DNA from: Colwellia psychrerythraea
GTDB taxonomy: Bacteria > Pseudomonadota > Gammaproteobacteria > Enterobacterales > Alteromonadaceae
Direction of reading: 5' to 3'
Assembly: GCA_002163005.1 (NCBI GenBank)
Contig: MAAF01000076.1
Span: forward strand, 1-64,000
DNA length: 64,000 nucleotides
Shown: piece after piece, positions 28,243 to 35,839 of the stretch
Position numbering within the stretch: the stretch's first letter is position 1
Layout of the letters: every line of letters begins with the position of its first letter
Program-made: the position numbers and the translations under genes
The notes under the pieces: model-generated
Told to the model about the DNA's origin: nothing
What the model saw: only the letters and a program-made list of their open reading frames with translations
Databases searched by the model: none

Positions 28243-28269
28243 TTGGTATAGTTGGTATAATTGGTATTA
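28243..28269. repeat. Three tandem 9-bp TTGGTATA(N) units
   Basis: TTGGTATAG, TTGGTATAA and TTGGTATTA follow each other at 28243, 28252 and 28261. The last overlaps the envZ stop codon. Function unknown; possibly slippage expansion. Confidence 0.7.
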
Positions 28270-29559
28270 TTTAAACACTAGAGGAAGATAAACTTTTGCT
28301 TGTAAGCCACCCGATGGTTTATTAGAGAGTTCAACTTTACCACCATGAGTATCAACTATACGCTTTATTATTGCTAAACCTAAACCGCTGCCCTCTGTTC
28401 CCCTAGCAGTATCTCCTTGAGTAAAAGGTTGAAATAATCGTTCGATATCAGCCTCAGGAATACCTGCACCATTGTCACTGACAATGAAGAAAGCATAGTC
28501 GCTTTCTACACCGGTGAACACTTCAATTTTATCTTCGGTATAACGAATGGCATTTTGCACTAAATTTGCCAGCGCGCGTCTAACGGCCACATGGCGTAAA
28601 GGGATTTTAATGCACTCACCAGGATGAAAAATTATCAACCTATCACTTGGTGTTTCAACGTTCAGCACTTCGTCAACAAGCACATTTAAGTCACCGAGCT
28701 CTGCTTTATCTTTTGAGTCATGACGAATGTAATCAATAAATTGGTCGATAATATTATTCATATCATCAATATCAGTTTCAATACCTTCTTTAAGAAAGTC
28801 ATCTGACTCATTCATCATTTCACTAGCTAAACGGATACGGGTCAAAGGCGTACGTAAGTCGTGAGAAATACCCGCCATTAATAAATTACGATCTTCTTCC
28901 AGCTGCTTAATGCCTTTAGACATGTGATTAAAGGCTTGAGTTACCGCCATAACTTCTGAGGTACCGCGCTCAACAAGTGGATCAGGAAAATCACCTCGAC
29001 CAACATCTTCTGCTGCTATTTCTAATGACTTTAGCGGCCGATTAAGCTGCCGAACAAAAACCCAACCGCCCATAACACTTAATAAACCAATAACAATCAT
29101 AAAGAATATTAACGGCGAAAAACTCCCTTTTTCCATACCTATTAACGGAATTTTTACCCAGAGGTGTGGCGCCTGAGGTGCTCGTATCCAAAAAAGATAC
29201 TCATCGCCTTGTGAAATTCTCACTTCAGCTGGCCCACCAAGCAATGCGGACATTTGTTCAGATCGATAAGGATACAATCCTGCATTAGCTAAACCAAACT
29301 TGTAGGCATCTTCTTCACGATAAACACCAATGCCCGTTTCATTATGAAATGCCTTCGCCATTTTTGGGCTTAACTTGGCATCATCAATATCAATGAAAAC
29401 AACGCGTACCTGTTTAGCCAACAGTTGATTCATTTGTTGCTGGTTTGGCTCAATAACATAGAGCGCAAAAGAAATGTAGGAAACAATTTGATTGATAAAC
29501 AGTAAAAAACCGATCAATAAAACCGTTTGTCCAAAAGCACTTCGTGGCAATATTTTCAT
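28267..29559 (-). CDS. envZ: Osmolarity sensor histidine kinase EnvZ
   Basis: A 430-residue membrane histidine kinase. Membrane helices lie at about 10-33 and 150-170 around a periplasmic loop, then a HAMP linker (about 171-222), the H-box [11 protein letters not shown] with phospho-acceptor H233, the N-box [10 protein letters not shown], and G-boxes DNGAGIP and [11 protein letters not shown]. The H-box and the tight pairing with OmpR identify it as EnvZ. It starts 26 bp after ompR in the same transcript. Confidence 0.94.
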   Translation of the reverse strand: MKILPRSAFGQTVLLIGFLLFINQIVSYISFALYVIEPNQQQMNQLLAKQVRVVFIDIDDAKLSPKMAKAFHNETGIGVYREEDAYKFGLANAGLYPYRSEQMSALLGGPAEVRISQGDEYLFWIRAPQAPHLWVKIPLIGMEKGSFSPLIFFMIVIGLLSVMGGWVFVRQLNRPLKSLEIAAEDVGRGDFPDPLVERGTSEVMAVTQAFNHMSKGIKQLEEDRNLLMAGISHDLRTPLTRIRLASEMMNESDDFLKEGIETDIDDMNNIIDQFIDYIRHDSKDKAELGDLNVLVDEVLNVETPSDRLIIFHPGECIKIPLRHVAVRRALANLVQNAIRYTEDKIEVFTGVESDYAFFIVSDNGAGIPEADIERLFQPFTQGDTARGTEGSGLGLAIIKRIVDTHGGKVELSNKPSGGLQAKVYLPLVFK

Positions 29560-29585
29560 ATTAATGACTTAACTTAAAAGAATAA

Positions 29586-30320
29586 CTAAGCAGGACTACC
29601 ATCGGGCACAAAGACATAACCTAAGCCCCAAACCGTTTGTAAGTATCTTGGTTTCGCAGGGTCTTCTTCAAGCATTCGACGCAGTCGTGATACTTGAACG
29701 TCAATACTACGCTCGAGTGCTGAATAATCTCTACCACGCGCAAGATTCATCAATTTATCACGGGATAACGGCTCTCTCGGGTGAGTAACTAATGCTTTAA
29801 GTACGGCAAATTCACCACTGGTTAACGGCATACTAATATCGTCTTTTTGCATTTCACGGGTAGCTAAATTTAACTGGTAACCACCAAAGCTAATAACATT
29901 TTCTTCTAGTGCAGGTGCCCCAGGAGCTTCTTGAGTACGACGACGTAATACGGCTTTAATACGGGCAAGTAATTCTCTTGGATTAAAAGGCTTAGGCATA
30001 TAATCATCTGCACCTAGCTCTAAGCCAATAATACGGTCAACCTCGTCACCTTTAGCGGTTAACATTACAATAGGAATATTATTAGAATTTTGACGTAAAC
30101 GGCGACAAATTGATAAACCATCTTCGCCGGGTAACATTAAATCGAGTACTAATAAATGAAAGTTTTCACGTTCAAGCAGACGATCCATCTGTTCGGAATT
30201 AGCAGCACTTCGTACCGTAAAACCTTGTTCAACTAAATAACGCTCTAACAATGAGCGCAAACGCATGTCATCATCTACTACTAAAATTTTAGGTGTTTCT
30301 TGAGTCATATGTTGTTTCAC
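29586..30320 (-). CDS. ompR: Two-component response regulator OmpR
   Basis: A 244-residue OmpR/PhoB-type regulator. The receiver domain has the acidic pocket VVDDD (14-18), phospho-acceptor D60 in LVLDLMLPGEDG and the conserved LTAKGDE and PKPFNPREL segments. A winged-helix DNA-binding domain follows (LTSGEFAVLKAL...LSRDKLM...RSIDVQVSRLRRMLEEDP). It would control porin and envelope genes with EnvZ. The ATG at 30308 (MTQETPK) is an alternative start. Confidence 0.96.
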   Translation of the reverse strand: MKQHMTQETPKILVVDDDMRLRSLLERYLVEQGFTVRSAANSEQMDRLLERENFHLLVLDLMLPGEDGLSICRRLRQNSNNIPIVMLTAKGDEVDRIIGLELGADDYMPKPFNPRELLARIKAVLRRRTQEAPGAPALEENVISFGGYQLNLATREMQKDDISMPLTSGEFAVLKALVTHPREPLSRDKLMNLARGRDYSALERSIDVQVSRLRRMLEEDPAKPRYLQTVWGLGYVFVPDGSPA

Positions 30321-30451
30321 CTTGCTCGATTTGTTTTTTATTATAAATATATGCCGTTACTATAAGTGATATTGCTTACAATAAGAAACTGGCAAAAGGA
30401 AAAGCCCCTAAGTATTTGTTACAATTTATGTAATTCCTAAGCTAGCTTAGG

Positions 30452-30970
30452 TTATTTTAAATAATGAATACTTTGCTCTGTTACACATTGAGTAAAACTT
30501 TTCTTGCGCTCGCTATGTGAAAGAGAAGATATCGCTTGCTTAACTAATTGCATCTTTTGATCTCGATCTGCTTTAGGTAAATGAGCAAGTTGCTCATGAA
30601 AGCAACCTAACAAACCAAAATTTAATGCCAAGTCTGATTGCATGGTATCTTCACCTAAACAGCTGTCTAGCTTTTCTGCCAAGGTGTTTTTATCCATTTC
30701 GGTGATTAAGTAGTTTAGCTTATAATCGACTTTGTCGGTTTTTCTCACCTGATTACACATAAAAAACATATCAGCAACCGCAACAACAGGAATTAATTGT
30801 TGATGCTGTTTACTAAAACGTTTTTTCAACCAGTCATTTTGAGCCTGCTCATTGCTAGGATTAACATCAACTGAAGTGCTCGCTGAGTTTACAGAATAAA
30901 GCCACCATGCTTGGCTGGGTAAAGCATAACAAGCAAGAACAACTAATAACAATTTTAACAGTATTTTCAT
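30452..30970 (-). CDS. Secreted protein of unknown function
   Basis: I do not recognise this 172-residue protein. The start at 30970 gives a good Sec signal peptide (KILLKLLLVVLACYALPSQA|WW). The mature part is mostly helical and holds four cysteines in MCNQV, DSCLG, LGCFH and TQCVT, which may form two disulfides in the periplasm. An in-frame ATG at 30997 lies inside a repeat element and spoils the signal peptide. The repeat end (30972) touches the start codon, so the element itself forms the 5' leader. It is probably a separate transcript from ompR. Confidence 0.6.
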   Translation of the reverse strand: MKILLKLLLVVLACYALPSQAWWLYSVNSASTSVDVNPSNEQAQNDWLKKRFSKQHQQLIPVVAVADMFFMCNQVRKTDKVDYKLNYLITEMDKNTLAEKLDSCLGEDTMQSDLALNFGLLGCFHEQLAHLPKADRDQKMQLVKQAISSLSHSERKKSFTQCVTEQSIHYLK

Positions 30971-30971
30971 A

Positions 30972-31238
30972 TATACCCGTTCCACTTGAAGATGCATGAT
31001 TCAGCTGGAATTAGAAACGCCTTCAGGCAAGGCATTGATTGAAGAGAATAGTTATTCTATTGTCGAAATCAATAACGCAGCATAAAGCGTTTATAAACCA
31101 GCCCCTTGGGGAAGGCTGAGCAAATCATACTCTACGTTACATTTCTTTTTAAGGGAATGACCCTTAATGAAAAAATGCGCCTTGATTATGAATCGCTCAT
31201 ACTTCCTGAAACGAGCATATTCAAGTGGAGCTGGTATA
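30972..31238. repeat. Structured intergenic repeat, copy A (267 bp)
   Basis: Terminal inverted repeats TATACCcGtTCCACTTGAA (30972-30990) and its partner 31220-31238 match at 17 of 19 bases. Inside are two nested hairpin domains. Domain 1: AAACGC (31015-31020) with GCGTTT (31087-31092), ATTGATT (31034-31040) with AATCAAT (31067-31073), and an apical AGAATA/TATTCT. Domain 2: GGAAG-TGAGC (31110-31121) with GCTCA-CTTCC (31195-31206), topped by AAGGG-aatga-CCCTT (31151-31165). It shares GGCAAGGCATTGATT and AATCAATAACGCAGCAT with copy B at 61306-61571. No coding potential was seen. Confidence 0.85.
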
Positions 31239-31345
31239 ACTAGGCTCTAACAAATATAAATTGAATTCGATCTCTCTTGAGATATTGTGCATCACAGCTA
31301 AAACTAAGTATAGTTAACTTATGTTTAAAAAATGTAGGAAGTAAT

Positions 31346-31822
31346 ATGCCCAACTCACTAAAAACCTTAGCGAACCTATTATTAATAACCATGGCATTAT
31401 TGTTCACTTTTAAAAGTGCACACGCGAGTGGACCAGTAAATGAATTTGAACAAGCGATGGAACAATACAAAGGTAAAGTCGTGTATGTAGATTTTTGGGC
31501 TTCTTGGTGTATTCCTTGTCGAAAATCTTTTCCATGGATGAATACCATGCAAGCAAAACATCAAGACCAAGGTTTTGTGGTGCTGAGCATTAACCTAGAT
31601 GCAGAGGAAACATTAGCAAAGAAGTTTTTGAAACTGGCCCCAGCTAACTTTGCCATTATTTATGATGCAAAAGGAAAGTTAGCGCAAAAGTTTAAATTAA
31701 AAGGCATGCCTAGCAGTTACTTATTTGATCGCCAAGGTAAACTCATTAGTGCCCACACTGGTTTTAATGGTAAAAAGCAACAACAGTATGAACAGGAGAT
31801 ATCACAAGCATTAGCACGATAA
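31346..31822 (+). CDS. Periplasmic TlpA/ResA-like thioredoxin
   Basis: A 158-residue exported thioredoxin-fold protein. The ATG at 31346 has a strong AGGAAG ribosome site 5 nt upstream and gives a signal peptide ending KSAHA|S. The redox centre is WASWCIPCRKSFPWM, and the cis-Pro loop is KGMPSSYLFD, as in TlpA/ResA reductases. It would pass electrons to periplasmic disulfides, for example in cytochrome or metalloprotein maturation. It faces the PepSY and FMN-binding genes, which are also extracytoplasmic redox proteins. Confidence 0.88.
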   Translation: MPNSLKTLANLLLITMALLFTFKSAHASGPVNEFEQAMEQYKGKVVYVDFWASWCIPCRKSFPWMNTMQAKHQDQGFVVLSINLDAEETLAKKFLKLAPANFAIIYDAKGKLAQKFKLKGMPSSYLFDRQGKLISAHTGFNGKKQQQYEQEISQALAR

Positions 31823-31841
31823 TAAGTATGCCGATTAGAAG

Positions 31842-31882
31842 GCAGTAATTGAGCAAAGGAAAATCTTGTCAAACATTACTGC
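31842..31882. terminator. Weak terminator-like stem between convergent genes
   Basis: GCAGTAAT (31842-31849) pairs with ATTACTGC (31875-31882), followed by TGTTTT. The 25-nt loop is long, so termination strength is doubtful. It lies between the convergent thioredoxin and PepSY genes. Confidence 0.35.
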
Positions 31883-31897
31883 TGTTTTCATAGTCTA

Positions 31898-32677
31898 TTA
31901 TTTTCTCGTATTTTTGGTGTATTTCACCCAGATATAAAGTCCACTTATTGATAAGAGAATCAATAACAATGCAATAAAATCCATAAAGAACACGCCAATA
32001 TCACCGAGAATACGACCACTATGACTATCAATAATAATACGTTCTAGTGTTAAAAATTGAGCGCGATAAGCCAGTTCGGCCTGTTGTATTTTATCGTCAG
32101 ATGCAAGTTCAGATTGCAACCATTTTGGTGTATTTATTGGTTGAATAACTTGCCAATCAAAAAAATCACCGTCTGTTTGATAATAACCATTTGCACTATC
32201 AACTATCACTTGGCCATTATTAATACTCATTGCTTTTATCATTTCAGGTACACCTGACTCAGTACCAAGCATATCAACTAACTCACCGTTAAGGTTGTAT
32301 AGTAAAATACTTTGGCGAGTAGCTATAACAAATACTTTTTGCTGATTATGTTGCAAGAATAACTGACCAACACTAACAATTTTGGCATCGCTTTCAAACA
32401 ATAAGTGGCCCTCAAGCCAGACGCTATTATTAACTACCTGAATAGTTTTTTGTTGATAGAAACGAACATCGTGGGGGACGGAAATACCATAATAATCAAG
32501 TAGCAGAGTACTTTTAATGGGTTGGTGCGCCAAGGATAAACCATCGGTATGGTTAAGAGCGACTCCCGTAACAGATAAAAAAACAATAAAAAACGCAGCA
32601 AATACGCCCAGTTTTCGATGCCACTTTCTAAAGGTACGATTTAGTTGTTGAGAGAATGGTTTAACAGTTTTTTTCAT
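31898..32677 (-). CDS. PepSY-associated transmembrane protein
   Basis: A 259-residue inner-membrane protein. The N-terminus FRKWHRKLGVFAAFFIVFLSVTG is the typical first helix of PepSY_TM proteins, with conserved HR...G and a following ALNH. A periplasmic domain (about 45-225) ends in LERIIIDSHSGRILG before a C-terminal helix (about 228-250). Such proteins commonly move electrons across the inner membrane to periplasmic flavin or iron acceptors. It follows the FMN-binding gene by 103 bp on the same strand. The exact substrate is unknown. Confidence 0.8.
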   Translation of the reverse strand: MKKTVKPFSQQLNRTFRKWHRKLGVFAAFFIVFLSVTGVALNHTDGLSLAHQPIKSTLLLDYYGISVPHDVRFYQQKTIQVVNNSVWLEGHLLFESDAKIVSVGQLFLQHNQQKVFVIATRQSILLYNLNGELVDMLGTESGVPEMIKAMSINNGQVIVDSANGYYQTDGDFFDWQVIQPINTPKWLQSELASDDKIQQAELAYRAQFLTLERIIIDSHSGRILGDIGVFFMDFIALLLILLSISGLYIWVKYTKNTRK

Positions 32678-32780
32678 AAATATGCAGCAACTAAATAAAG
32701 GCTTATAAGCTTTTAAAGCAAGAGAGTAAAAAATAAGTCGTTATTTTGCCTGAGCATGTTCATTTTAGCTAGTATCTGTT

Positions 32781-33293
32781 TTAAAGAGTGACTTTACTAT
32801 TTAACCACAGAGCAAGTCTGGCAACTTTTGTGGTTGCTCTTACCGACAAGGTTGCACCGGTAATGCCATCAATATGTTGACTAAGCGTGTTATCTTTTGT
32901 CAGTGTTGCACGCGTAAATTGTTCACTATAAAAATCATGACGCACTTCATCGCCTCGGGTTTCTCTAAAAGTAAGCACTTTGAGCTGTTTAATTGCATCT
33001 TTGTGAATATGCACGGCAATAGTGATTGGTTTTTCTTTACCTACCTCATTTAGAATCCAGACGTTATCATTAGCTTCTTGCCAGTAACGTATTCGCATAC
33101 GACTATATTTATGACTAAGAATTTCTGCAATAGTTTCTTTATCTTCCGCACTTAACCACAAGACTTGCACAGCAGGCACTTGCTCAGTAAAAATTCCCTT
33201 AAGGAATTCCTCAGATGTTTGATATACCCCTTTAGCCATAACATTCATCGCTAAAATACAGTATAAAAGTACCAACAATAAAAACTTCTTCAC
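32781..33293 (-). CDS. Exported FMN-binding (flavinylated) domain protein
   Basis: A 170-residue exported protein. The GTG at 33293, with AAGAG upstream, gives a signal peptide MKKFLLLVLLYCILAMNVMA. An upstream ATG at 33341 would run through the porin terminator hairpin and is rejected. Near the C-terminus DGITGATLSV (TGATLS at 145-150) matches the covalent flavinylation motif of NqrC/RnfG-type FMN-binding domains, where ApbE links FMN to the last Ser or Thr. No apbE gene is in the window. Its neighbours suggest electron transfer outside the cytoplasm. Confidence 0.85.
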   Translation of the reverse strand: MKKFLLLVLLYCILAMNVMAKGVYQTSEEFLKGIFTEQVPAVQVLWLSAEDKETIAEILSHKYSRMRIRYWQEANDNVWILNEVGKEKPITIAVHIHKDAIKQLKVLTFRETRGDEVRHDFYSEQFTRATLTKDNTLSQHIDGITGATLSVRATTKVARLALWLNSKVTL

Positions 33294-33319
33294 AAGTTTA
33301 CTCTTAACTTTTAATAAAT

Positions 33320-33355
33320 AAAAAAGCTCAACACTGCACAAGACAAAGTTGAGCT
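33320..33355 (-). terminator. Intrinsic terminator downstream of the porin gene
   Basis: On the minus strand AGCTCAAC (33355-33348) pairs with GTTGAGCT (33332-33325) and is followed by a T-run (33324-33320). It ends the porin transcript before the FMN-binding gene, although read-through is possible. Confidence 0.75.
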
Positions 33356-33383
33356 ACTTAGCTTAACAGATTATCAATGTTAA

Positions 33384-34562
33384 CTAAAACTGATAACCAA
33401 AACCTAGGTTGAAGCCTTTTGAGTCTTTAGAACCACCCAAGTCTTCATAATCCGCTTTTAACACTACGTCTTCATGTAAGAAATAGCTAATACCAACATT
33501 TGTTGATTCAACAGTGGTTGAATCGCTATTACCTGCGTTGTTGTCATATTCTGCATAGCGAGCAAAAACGCCTACTTTTTCACTTATTCTATAAGAAGGT
33601 TCAACATACCAACCTGTTTGCTCATCACGACCTAACGCTTTTGCTTCATCACCATTGATGTCCCAACGCGCGTATAAAGCACGAATGGTGAAATCATTAA
33701 CTTGATAAACAGCATGCGCTTCAAGTAATGTTGCATCTGCTGTATCAATAGGGGCGTCAAAATTATTGCCACCTTGAGTAATATCCGTTTGATACTGTAC
33801 CGTTGCTGCTAGCTCTAAACCAGTAATTGCTGTGTATTTAACACGACCAGTATAAGCAAGGTTTTCTGCCGTTGCTTTAGCCACTTTTTGACGACCGTTA
33901 CGAATTTTAAAGTCATCACCAACTTCTAAACCACTAGTCACTGCACCATCAAGACTTACACCGCCTACTGGCTTATAATTAAATGATAAACCAGCTTCCC
34001 ACCATGTAGCAGGAATAATGTTTTTCTCAACACCGTTACGTTCAACACCATAGAATGTTGGTGGCTCATGCGTTTCATTGATAATGCCTACAGGGATTAA
34101 GAACAAACCAACTTTAGAGCTTGTCGCTTCATTAATATCAACTTCAACATAGGCTTGTTCAAGTTCAACTTCCCCTGATTTTCCTTCACCGGCAATAGAA
34201 TGCTCTAGCTCAAATTCAGAGAAAAAACGTACGCTATCAGAAAACTCATGCCCGAAAAACAATACAAAACGGTGAAAATCTATCTTGGCATCTTTATCTT
34301 CATAGTTGTTGTAATGTAACTCGCCGTAGCCACCAATTGTAGTGTTAGCAAACATACCGCCAGCACTTTCAGTAACTACTTCAACTTGATCAGCAGTTGC
34401 TTCAAGTTTTTTTTCTGTTTCATCTAAACGTTGTTCTAGTGACTTAAGCACTTCTTGTTGTTGAGTAATGACTTTACGTAATTCAGTCGTTTCTTCGCTA
34501 GCGATAGCAGCATTACTTGTAAGCAATGTCGCAATAACCGAGGCAATTAATGTTTTTTTCAT
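33384..34562 (-). CDS. LbtU-like outer-membrane porin
   Basis: A 392-residue outer-membrane protein. The signal peptide ends NAAIAS, and a trimerisation-type coiled coil (about 23-65, TELRKVITQQQEVLKSLEQ) precedes the barrel. The barrel starts NTTIGGYGELHYNNY and closes with the C-terminal aromatic LGFGYQF. This layout is that of the LbtU family of siderophore porins and related OprP-like proteins. It may import ferric chelates or anions without TonB. An FNR-like box lies about 120 bp upstream. The substrate is not established. Confidence 0.75.
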   Translation of the reverse strand: MKKTLIASVIATLLTSNAAIASEETTELRKVITQQQEVLKSLEQRLDETEKKLEATADQVEVVTESAGGMFANTTIGGYGELHYNNYEDKDAKIDFHRFVLFFGHEFSDSVRFFSEFELEHSIAGEGKSGEVELEQAYVEVDINEATSSKVGLFLIPVGIINETHEPPTFYGVERNGVEKNIIPATWWEAGLSFNYKPVGGVSLDGAVTSGLEVGDDFKIRNGRQKVAKATAENLAYTGRVKYTAITGLELAATVQYQTDITQGGNNFDAPIDTADATLLEAHAVYQVNDFTIRALYARWDINGDEAKALGRDEQTGWYVEPSYRISEKVGVFARYAEYDNNAGNSDSTTVESTNVGISYFLHEDVVLKADYEDLGGSKDSKGFNLGFGYQF

Positions 34563-34682
34563 GTTATTTATCCAGAAAGTTATGTTATTTAATGTGACTT
34601 ATATTTATTTTGCGACATTAAACCACAAACCAAACAAGAATCAATAGTATTTGCATTATTTATTAGATTAAAAAGTTCTTTA

Positions 34683-34696
34683 TTGATTTAAATCAG
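34683..34696. promoter_or_regulatory. FNR-like binding site upstream of the porin gene
   Basis: TTGATTTAAATCAG matches the FNR/EtrA consensus TTGAT-N4-ATCAA at 9 of 10 half-site bases. It lies 121 bp upstream of the porin start and below the mscS terminator, so it belongs to the porin promoter region. Anaerobic control of the porin is inferred. Confidence 0.5.
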
Positions 34697-34727
34697 ATAA
34701 ATTGTAGGTAAATATGCTACTAAAACG

Positions 34728-34764
34728 AAAAAACCTATTCCAGTTACACTGAAATAGGTTTTTT
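34728..34764. terminator. Intrinsic terminator downstream of mscS (symmetric)
   Basis: AAAAAACCTATT (34728-34739) pairs with AATAGGTTTTTT (34753-34764), extended by CAGT-tac-ACTG at the tip. A-run and T-run on both sides allow function in either direction; mscS ends 43 bp upstream of it on the minus strand. Confidence 0.9.
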
Positions 34765-34806
34765 AAGTAATACCGATTTAATTAATTGCTATAAGAATGC
34801 AATTAA

Positions 34807-35634
34807 CTATTTTTGTTGTATATGTACATCACGTTGTGGAAATGGAATGCTGATACCTGCTTTATCAAATTCAATTTTCACTTTTTCCATCATATCGAAG
34901 TAAATACCCCAGTAATCTTCTGCATTCGCCCAAGGACGAACGAATAAATTTACTGAACTTTCACCGTGTTCACCAACCCAAATATCGACTGCTTGGTCTT
35001 TAAGTACACGTTTATCTGCTTCAATTATTGTGCGTAAAAGTGCTTTTGCTTTGGCAATATCATCGTCATAACCAATACCAAAAACCATATCAACACGACG
35101 CGTACCGTTAACATTAATATTGGTTACACAACCGTTTGATAACAAACCATTTGGAATAATAATACGTTGATTGTCAAATGTTTTTAGGATGGTATTAAAA
35201 ATTTGAATTTCTTCAACACTGCCAACATAACCTTGCGCTTTAATAGCATCACCATTTTTAAATGGACGGAATAATAAGATTAATACGCCACCAGCGAAGT
35301 TAGCCAAACTACCTTGCAACGCCAAACCAATTGCTAAACCAGCAGCACCTAAAATAGCAATAAACGAAGCCGTTTGAATGCCAAGCATAGAAGCAAGAAT
35401 AATAATTTGAATCGCTTTTAATAACGTACTTAAAATACTTAATAAAAACTGGTGTAAGGTAATCTCAACCTTTTTCTTTTCTAGTCCTTTACCTACTAGG
35501 CCAAGCACTCTTTTGATAATAAAATTACCGACGAAATAAACAACGATGGCTAATAAAAATTGTACACCGAATTGCAGTCCCATCTCACCAAGCATTTGCA
35601 TATAATGTTCGATTTTTTCTATATTGATTTCCAT
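34807..35634 (-). CDS. mscS: Small-conductance mechanosensitive channel MscS
   Basis: A 275-residue MscS-type channel with three membrane helices (about 20-40, 62-82, 90-112). The pore-lining TM3 has the Gly/Ala pattern GAAGLAIGLALQGSLANFAGGVLIL, followed by FRPFKNGD and the beta domain with IFNTILKTFDNQRIIIPNG. Length and motifs match E. coli MscS rather than larger MscK types. It relieves turgor on osmotic downshock. It is monocistronic, with its own terminator. Confidence 0.95.
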   Translation of the reverse strand: MEINIEKIEHYMQMLGEMGLQFGVQFLLAIVVYFVGNFIIKRVLGLVGKGLEKKKVEITLHQFLLSILSTLLKAIQIIILASMLGIQTASFIAILGAAGLAIGLALQGSLANFAGGVLILLFRPFKNGDAIKAQGYVGSVEEIQIFNTILKTFDNQRIIIPNGLLSNGCVTNINVNGTRRVDMVFGIGYDDDIAKAKALLRTIIEADKRVLKDQAVDIWVGEHGESSVNLFVRPWANAEDYWGIYFDMMEKVKIEFDKAGISIPFPQRDVHIQQK

Positions 35635-35839
35635 GAAAATGATATCCTAAGCCATGTTAAATAATAGTTAATATTAAGGTTAACCTTTAATTTACAATTG
35701 TAAGCTTTCTACAAAATGGTGTAAATTATAATCCACTTTATTTTCAGCCTTCAGTACATACTATTACCCGTGTGACATTCAAAATGTTTGAGTATAACAA
35801 CACCATAAATATTAAACCTAACAAGGAACGTCCTTAATT

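Noticed and set aside
31240-31548. A 102-residue minus-strand open frame over the thioredoxin start
   Set aside because: The plus-strand gene has a strong ribosome site, signal peptide and CxxC motif; the opposite frame has none.
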